From UBA9715 sp045614225 (GTDB lineage Bacteria; Actinomycetota; Coriobacteriia; Coriobacteriales; Eggerthellaceae): 54,639 nt of DNA. Of the stretch, positions 50,554 to 54,639 are shown one piece after another. The notes below the pieces were generated by a model, which was not told the origin of the DNA, made no database searches, and saw only the letters and a list, made by a program, of their open reading frames with translations. Made by a program: the position numbers and the translations under genes. Numbering within the stretch: the stretch's first letter is position 1; each line of letters begins with the position of its first letter. The stretch is from the NCBI GenBank assembly GCA_045614225.1, contig JAZLCO010000133.1:1-54639 (forward strand), given 5' to 3'.

Positions 50554-52797
50554 ATGGAGGACCGCTACACGTTGGTCGAGCATGACAGGCCCTACCAGTA
50601 CCAGGAGGGCGAGCTCACGGTGACGAGGGGGAGCGCGTGGAACGGCCCGGGTTGCCACCTGGGCTGCGGCGTGCTTCTCTACACCGACAAGGAAGGCAAG
50701 CTGGTGAAGGTGGAGGGCGACCCGGAGAACCCGTTCAACAACGGGCGTCTTTGCGTGCGCTGCCTTGACACCATCGAGTCGGTGTACAACAAGGACCGCC
50801 TCATGTACCCGATGAAGAGGGCGCGCGAGGACCGAGGCCTGGACAAGTGGGAGCGCATCAGCTGGGACGAGGCGCTCGACACCATCGCCGACAACCTGAA
50901 CCGCATCAAGGCCGAGTACGGAGCCGAGTCGGTCATCTTCCAGCAAGGCACGGGCCGCGACATCGCCGCCTGGATCACGCGCCTGTGCTGGTCGTTCGGC
51001 AGCCCCAACTACTGCTTCGGCATGTCGGGCATGAGCTGCTTTTTGCCCCGCGTGGCCGGCTGCGCCGCCACGACGGGCGCCATGTGGGTGGCTGACTACT
51101 CCCAGCAGTTCGCCGACCGCTACAACAACCCCGAATGGGAGTGCCCCGAAGTCGTCGTGGTGTGGGGCAACAACCCCGTGGTCGCCAACTCCGACGGCGC
51201 GTACGGCCACTGGGTAATCGACGTCATGAAGCGCGGCGCGAAGCTGGTCGTGGTCGACCCGAGGCGCACGTGGCTCGCCAACCACTCCGAGGCGTTCCTG
51301 CAGATCCGCCCGGGGACCGACGCGGCGCTGGCCATGGGCATCCTGAACGTGATGATCGAGGAGGACCTCTACGACCACGAGTTCGTCGAGTACTGGTGCT
51401 ACGGCTTCGAGGAGCTGGCGGAGCGCGTGGCCGAGTTCACGCCCGAGCGCACCGAGGAGATCACCTGGGTGCCGGCCGACAAGATCGTGAAGGCCGCGCG
51501 CCTCATCGCGGGCGCCAAGGCGGCCGCCTTCCAGTGGGGCGTGGCCATCGACATGACCAAGGAGGCAATCCCTGCCGGCCAGGCGATATCGGCCATCTTC
51601 GAGATCACGGGCAACATCGACAACCCCGGCGGCATGATCGCGCCCCCCTCCATCCTCGCTTACAGCGGCGGTTGGGGCCAGGAGCTGCTGCCGCCCGAGC
51701 AAGCCTACAAGCGCATCGGCCTGGACAAGTACTCGCTGTTGAGCTTCGGATTCCAGATGGCCTCGACCGACGAGCTCATCAAGACCATCGAGACCGAGGA
51801 GCCCTACCCGATCAAGGCGGCGTGGATCCAGACGACCAACCCGCTGGCGAACACGGCGCCCGACCCCGAGCGCACGCTCGCTGCCTACCGCAAGCTCGAC
51901 TTCATCGCGTGCGTCGACCTGTACATGACGCCGACGGCAATGGCGCTCGCCGACGTGCTGCTGCCTGCCGCCACCTATCCGGAGCGCGACGGCATCCGCT
52001 GCGGCGACAACGTGCAGCGCGGCGAGGCCATCAACAAGGTCATAAGCATCGGCGAGTGCAAGTCCGACCAGGAGATAAACCTGCTGCTCGGCAAGAGGCT
52101 GAACCCCGAGGCGTGGCCGTGGGAGAGCGTCGAGGAGATGTACACCGAGGTGCTCAAGGACACCGGGCTCACGTTCTCCGAGCTGCGCGAGCAGGCGCCG
52201 GCCTACCTGCCCTTCACCTACAGGAAGTACGAGAAGGGCCTGCTGCGCCCCGACGGCCAGCCCGGCTTCATGACGACGACCGGCCGCATCGAGCTGTGGT
52301 CGACGTTCTACAACCAGGCAGGGCTCGACCCGCTGCCGTACTTCGAGGAGCCCACGCCCGGCCCAGGCTCCACGCCCGGGCTGCTCGACGAGTACCCGCT
52401 CGTGGTGACCACCGGCGCGCGCAACTGGTCGATGTTCCATTCGGAGCACCGGCAAGTCCCGCGTATGCGCGCCATGCACCCCGACCCCATCATCCAGATG
52501 AACCCGAAGACCGCCGACGAGTACGGCCTGGCGGAGGGCGACTGGATCTGGCTCGAGAACCAGCGCGGGCGCTGCAAGCGCAAGGTGACGCTGACGACCA
52601 TCGTCGACGAGCGCGTGTGCTCGACGGATGCGGCGTGGTGGTTCCCCGAGGAGCCGGGCGCCGAGGCCGACGGCCTGTTCGGCATGTGGGATGTGAACAT
52701 CGGCAAGCTCATCGGCTACGAGCCGGGGCGCGCCGGGTTCGGCTCGAACTACAAGACGCTGCTGTGCAAGGTCTACAAGGTTGAAGAGGGGGAATAG
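50554..52797 (+). CDS. Cytoplasmic DMSO-reductase-family molybdopterin oxidoreductase
   Basis: 747 residues. GPGCHLGCGVLLYTDKEGKL followed by VEGDPENPFNNGRLCVRC forms an iron-sulfur motif; the molybdopterin domains follow (YGAESVIFQQGTGRDI, VVVWGNNPVVANSDGAYGHW, VVVDPRRT, VLLPAATYPERDGI, and a C-terminal MoPterin-binding barrel). Cys in GMSCFLPR is my candidate Mo ligand, by analogy with the acetylene hydratase position. There is no Tat signal, so it is cytoplasmic. It resembles the Eggerthellaceae enzymes that remove or transfer aromatic hydroxyls, but the substrate is unknown. The ATG at 50554 has GGAGGAG upstream. Confidence 0.9.
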   Translation: MEDRYTLVEHDRPYQYQEGELTVTRGSAWNGPGCHLGCGVLLYTDKEGKLVKVEGDPENPFNNGRLCVRCLDTIESVYNKDRLMYPMKRAREDRGLDKWERISWDEALDTIADNLNRIKAEYGAESVIFQQGTGRDIAAWITRLCWSFGSPNYCFGMSGMSCFLPRVAGCAATTGAMWVADYSQQFADRYNNPEWECPEVVVVWGNNPVVANSDGAYGHWVIDVMKRGAKLVVVDPRRTWLANHSEAFLQIRPGTDAALAMGILNVMIEEDLYDHEFVEYWCYGFEELAERVAEFTPERTEEITWVPADKIVKAARLIAGAKAAAFQWGVAIDMTKEAIPAGQAISAIFEITGNIDNPGGMIAPPSILAYSGGWGQELLPPEQAYKRIGLDKYSLLSFGFQMASTDELIKTIETEEPYPIKAAWIQTTNPLANTAPDPERTLAAYRKLDFIACVDLYMTPTAMALADVLLPAATYPERDGIRCGDNVQRGEAINKVISIGECKSDQEINLLLGKRLNPEAWPWESVEEMYTEVLKDTGLTFSELREQAPAYLPFTYRKYEKGLLRPDGQPGFMTTTGRIELWSTFYNQAGLDPLPYFEEPTPGPGSTPGLLDEYPLVVTTGARNWSMFHSEHRQVPRMRAMHPDPIIQMNPKTADEYGLAEGDWIWLENQRGRCKRKVTLTTIVDERVCSTDAAWWFPEEPGAEADGLFGMWDVNIGKLIGYEPGRAGFGSNYKTLLCKVYKVEEGE

Positions 52798-52799
52798 GA

Positions 52800-53129
52800 A
52801 TGGGAAAGTACGCGCTTCTTATCGACACCAACTGGTGCACCGGCTGCCATAGCTGCGAGGTCGCCTGCCAGGTGGAGCACGACCTGCCACTGGGCCAGTA
52901 CGGCATCAAGCTCGCGCAGGTGGGCCCGTGGGAGATCCGCGAGGACAAGTGGCAGGACGCGTGGGTGCCCGTGCCGACCGACCAGTGCGACACGTGCGCA
53001 CACCGCCGCGCGGCGGGCAAGCTCCCCACCTGCGTGCAGCACTGCCAGGCGCTGTGCATGGAGTTCGGCGAGGTGGCCGAACTGGCCCAGAAGGCCGATG
53101 CACGCGGCAAGGCGCTGTTCGTCTTGTAA
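52800..53129 (+). CDS. Small two-cluster ferredoxin subunit
   Basis: 109 residues, about half the size of a DmsB/PhsB-type subunit. CTGCHSCEVAC (C-x2-C-x2-C-x3-C) and a second set CDTCAHRRAAGKLPTC-VQHC (C-x2-C-x11-C-x3-C) would hold two [4Fe-4S] clusters. It starts two bases after the catalytic-subunit stop and should be its electron-transfer partner. The middle cluster motifs of the larger family are absent. Confidence 0.9.
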   Translation: MGKYALLIDTNWCTGCHSCEVACQVEHDLPLGQYGIKLAQVGPWEIREDKWQDAWVPVPTDQCDTCAHRRAAGKLPTCVQHCQALCMEFGEVAELAQKADARGKALFVL

Positions 53130-53141
53130 GCAACTGTGAAG

Positions 53142-53204
53142 CCGGCGGCCCTAGCACCGCCGGGGCGGGGGCAGGCGCCCTGCCATACGACGCTCGGGCG
53201 CCTG
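53142..53204 (+). other. Two consecutive hairpins inside the operon
   Basis: CCGGCGG/CCGCCGG (53142-53148 with 53157-53163) and CAGGCGCCC/GGGCGCCTG (53172-53180 with 53196-53204) lie in the 105-base gap between the ferredoxin and the first SpoVA-like gene. There is no T-run; partial attenuation or mRNA processing is possible. Confidence 0.6.
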
Positions 53205-53234
53205 GCTTCCCGAGGACACGAGAGGAGAGGATTC

Positions 53235-53633
53235 GTGAACTACGCAAAACCGATAGCCATGGCCTTCCTGATCGGTGGCGTGTTCGCCGTCATCGGCCAG
53301 GCCATCACCATGTTCTGGCTGCCCGTCGTGGGCGGCGACAGTCCGTTTTTGGGCTTCGCCATCCTGGTGACGATGGGCATCATAGGCGTCATCTTGTTCG
53401 TCACGGGGCTGCACCAGAAGCTCGCGCCCATAGCGGGCTTCGGGCTGATACTGCCGTTCAACGGCTTCTGCGCGGCTATATCCGATGCGTTCGTAAACGC
53501 GAGCGCCGAGGCGGGGACGCCCTCGGCGGGCGTGAAGGCTGCGCTGGGCCTGGTGGCCTACGTGCTCGGCTGGGGGTGCCTTTGCATCCTGGTCATCGCG
53601 GGCGTCACGTTCTTCGTGAAGGGGATGATGTAG
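53235..53633 (+). CDS. SpoVAC-like membrane protein
   Basis: 132 residues from a GTG preceded by GGAGAGG. AMAFLIGGVFAVIGQAITMFW, ILVTMGIIGVILFVTGLHQKL and APIAGFGLILPFNGFCAAISDA line up in order with the SpoVAC/SpoVAEb family (family consensus: FLVGGLIC-IGQ, GLY-KL, FAGAG-VPITGF). Four membrane helices. SpoVAC forms the channel for dipicolinic acid in spore formers. Here it sits in a molybdoenzyme operon, so carriage of that enzyme's substrate is my inference. Confidence 0.75.
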   Translation: MNYAKPIAMAFLIGGVFAVIGQAITMFWLPVVGGDSPFLGFAILVTMGIIGVILFVTGLHQKLAPIAGFGLILPFNGFCAAISDAFVNASAEAGTPSAGVKAALGLVAYVLGWGCLCILVIAGVTFFVKGMM

Positions 53634-53635
53634 AG

Positions 53636-54010
53636 ATGATGTACCTCATGGCTTTCCTCGTGGGCGGCGTGCTCTGCGCCCTGTTCCAGATCGCGCTCAT
53701 GACCACCAAGCTCGGTGTGCCGAAGCTGCTCATCATAGGCCTCGCCCTCGGCGGCCTGGGCACAGCGGTCGGCTTCTGCGACTGGCTGGCCGGCATCGGC
53801 GGCGCTGGCTTCTCGGTGATGGTCGTGGGCGCCGCCCAGGCGATTTTCAACTCGCTCATGGCGCTGTTCGGCGGCGTGTGGCTGCCCATCTGCATCGTCA
53901 TCGCCATCTTCGCAGCGCTCACCGTGTTCGGCCTCGCCGCCGGCGCCGCCTACCGCGCCATGCACAAGGGCGGGGCCGACAAGCCGGCCGACGCTCCCGC
54001 CGAGGCATAG
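53636..54010 (+). CDS. SpoVAEb-like membrane protein
   Basis: 124 residues; a second ATG is the next codon. YLMAFLVGGVLCALFQIALM and KLLIIGLALGGLGTAVGFCDWL followed by GGAGFSVMVVGAAQAI repeat the SpoVAC/SpoVAEb pattern with weaker identity, and the C-terminus is an Ala/Lys/Asp tail. It begins two bases after the SpoVAC-like stop, so the two are probably partners in one membrane complex. Confidence 0.7.
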   Translation: MMYLMAFLVGGVLCALFQIALMTTKLGVPKLLIIGLALGGLGTAVGFCDWLAGIGGAGFSVMVVGAAQAIFNSLMALFGGVWLPICIVIAIFAALTVFGLAAGAAYRAMHKGGADKPADAPAEA

Positions 54011-54015
54011 CCGAG

Positions 54016-54216
54016 ATGTGCGGATACGCGTGCATACGCTGTGGGCAGTGCGGCAAGAAGTTCGCCGACACGCCCCAGTTGGGGACCTGTCCCAAATGCG
54101 GGGAGCTCAACGAGCTCGGCGTGGTTGTCTGCAGGGCGTGCGGCAAGCCGCTCCCGCCGAAGCCGGGCGCGGGTCTGAGCGCAACCGCCGGACCTGCGGT
54201 CTGCCGTGCCGGGTAA
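54016..54216 (+). CDS. Small zinc-ribbon protein
   Basis: 66 residues with three Cys pairs, CIRCGQCG, CPKCG and CRACG, as in rubredoxin-like or double zinc-ribbon proteins, then a short Pro/Ala tail. It could bind Zn or Fe. It starts five bases after the SpoVAEb-like stop and closes the operon. Role unknown; an electron-carrier or assembly role would suit the context. Confidence 0.7.
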   Translation: MCGYACIRCGQCGKKFADTPQLGTCPKCGELNELGVVVCRACGKPLPPKPGAGLSATAGPAVCRAG

Positions 54217-54241
54217 CCGCTGTCATAACGCACGGCGCTTG

Positions 54242-54281
54242 CGCCCGCCCGGGGAGCCATACCCTCGGGCGGGCGTCTTTT
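54242..54281 (+). terminator. Terminator of the molybdoenzyme operon
   Basis: A 10-bp GC stem (54242-54251 with 54266-54275) followed by TCTTTT. Confidence 0.85.
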
Positions 54282-54291
54282 CGCCGACCAC

Positions 54292-54573
54292 CTAGCCTTC
54301 GTGGTGTAGGAGAATGACTTCCCACCATTTGCGCTCCGACGTGCCGGGGGCGCCCAGCATGTCGAGTAGCGTCTTCTTCGCGAAGTCGGGGAGGCTTTCG
54401 AAGTCGGCCCTCATTGCGGCATCGATCTCAGCCGTGCTGGCTTCCATGTCTTCGCAGATTTGGCGTTTCTCGTCCAGGCTGTAGGACTCTGGCGAGCCCA
54501 GGCAGATGTCTGCCCTCAAGTATGCGATCTCGTGCTCGACCATCAAATCGTTCCATTGCTTGTCGTTCATCAT
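54292..54573 (-). CDS. Hypothetical acidic 93-residue protein
   Basis: 93 residues, predicted all-helical and acidic, with no membrane segment or known motif (MVEHEIAYLRADICLGSPES; DFAKKTLLDML). A GGGGG ribosome site lies seven bases before the ATG at 54573. I do not recognise it. It is convergent with the molybdoenzyme operon. Confidence 0.6.
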   Translation of the reverse strand: MMNDKQWNDLMVEHEIAYLRADICLGSPESYSLDEKRQICEDMEASTAEIDAAMRADFESLPDFAKKTLLDMLGAPGTSERKWWEVILLHHEG

Positions 54574-54639
54574 GGCGTTACCCCCTGAGTGATTTCAATT
54601 CATGTGCTTGCATTTGCCGGCGCCGACGGCCTCCGCCCT
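54574..54639. other. Right edge of the window
   Basis: The last 66 bases hold only the leader of the minus-strand gene at 54292; I see nothing else in them. Confidence 0.4.

Noticed and set aside
50362..52479. Long minus-strand reading frame continuous with tetR
   Set aside because: Only the last 196 codons from 50361 are TetR; the rest is the antisense of the molybdoenzyme gene, kept open by its G/C-ending codons.
51135..52784. Plus-strand frame of 549 codons rich in Arg, Gly and His
   Set aside because: It is the shifted frame of the molybdoenzyme gene, with no homology and no ribosome site.

Overview
The window looks like chromosome from a moderately high-GC Actinobacterium of the class Coriobacteriia, most likely an Eggerthellaceae member (Slackia/Eggerthella/Gordonibacter type). 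The grounds are the mix of genes: a CeoB/CeoC-like potassium regulator pair, a cytochrome bd oxidase, a flavodiiron protein, orphan hydrogenase-maturation genes, GTG starts and a soluble DMSO-reductase-family molybdoenzyme of the kind these gut anaerobes carry in many copies. The genus is an inference; no 16S gene or single decisive marker is present.

Layout. 1-7.1 kb: a YbjQ-type protein, a DHHW-family envelope protein, flavodiiron protein fprA, then hypF-hypC-hypD on the minus strand. 7.2-16.1 kb: cydAB, a hemolysin-III-like membrane protein, a CorC-type CBS protein, a PspC protein, a secreted muramidase-like protein, two TrkA-type subunits and purB. 16.1-16.35 kb holds two large inverted repeats. 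16.35-21.8 kb: a Tat-exported propeller-like protein, an OmpR/HisKA two-component system, purC and a coiled-coil membrane protein. 21.8-23.1 kb: queF and a queuosine-precursor transporter with a preQ1-I riboswitch between them. 23.2-27.7 kb: GH25 lysozyme, glutathione peroxidase, GtrA, an acyl-CoA ligase and an OhrR peroxide sensor, with OhrR-type palindromes at both ends of the block. 27.7-36.5 kb: MFS carrier, two FAD proteins, threonylcarbamoyl-AMP synthase, monoglyceride-lipase-like hydrolase, glycerol kinase, rpiB and a dCMP-deaminase-family protein. 36.6-43.8 kb: a complete F1Fo ATP synthase operon. 43.9-47.5 kb: RNase P RNA and a thiamine salvage locus (thiN, TPP riboswitch, thiM, thiE, thiD). 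47.5-49.25 kb: a GH30 glycosidase, tRNA-Gln and tRNA-Glu.

Beyond tRNA-Glu the base composition becomes visibly more GC-rich and the content looks acquired. A small ORF resembling a ChW repeat is followed by a TetR regulator divergent from an operon. That operon encodes a cytoplasmic molybdopterin oxidoreductase, a 109-residue two-cluster ferredoxin, two membrane proteins that read as SpoVAC- and SpoVAEb-like, and a 66-residue zinc-ribbon protein. SpoVA proteins carry dipicolinic acid into spores, yet nothing else here suggests sporulation. I propose that this is a self-contained uptake-and-reduction module for a small aromatic acid, and it is the best candidate for an undescribed system in the window.

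Regulatory architecture is rich for the size: two riboswitches, an OhrR regulon, a family of large inverted repeats with a conserved interior and locus-specific arms, and a family of short palindromes that begin at stop codons.
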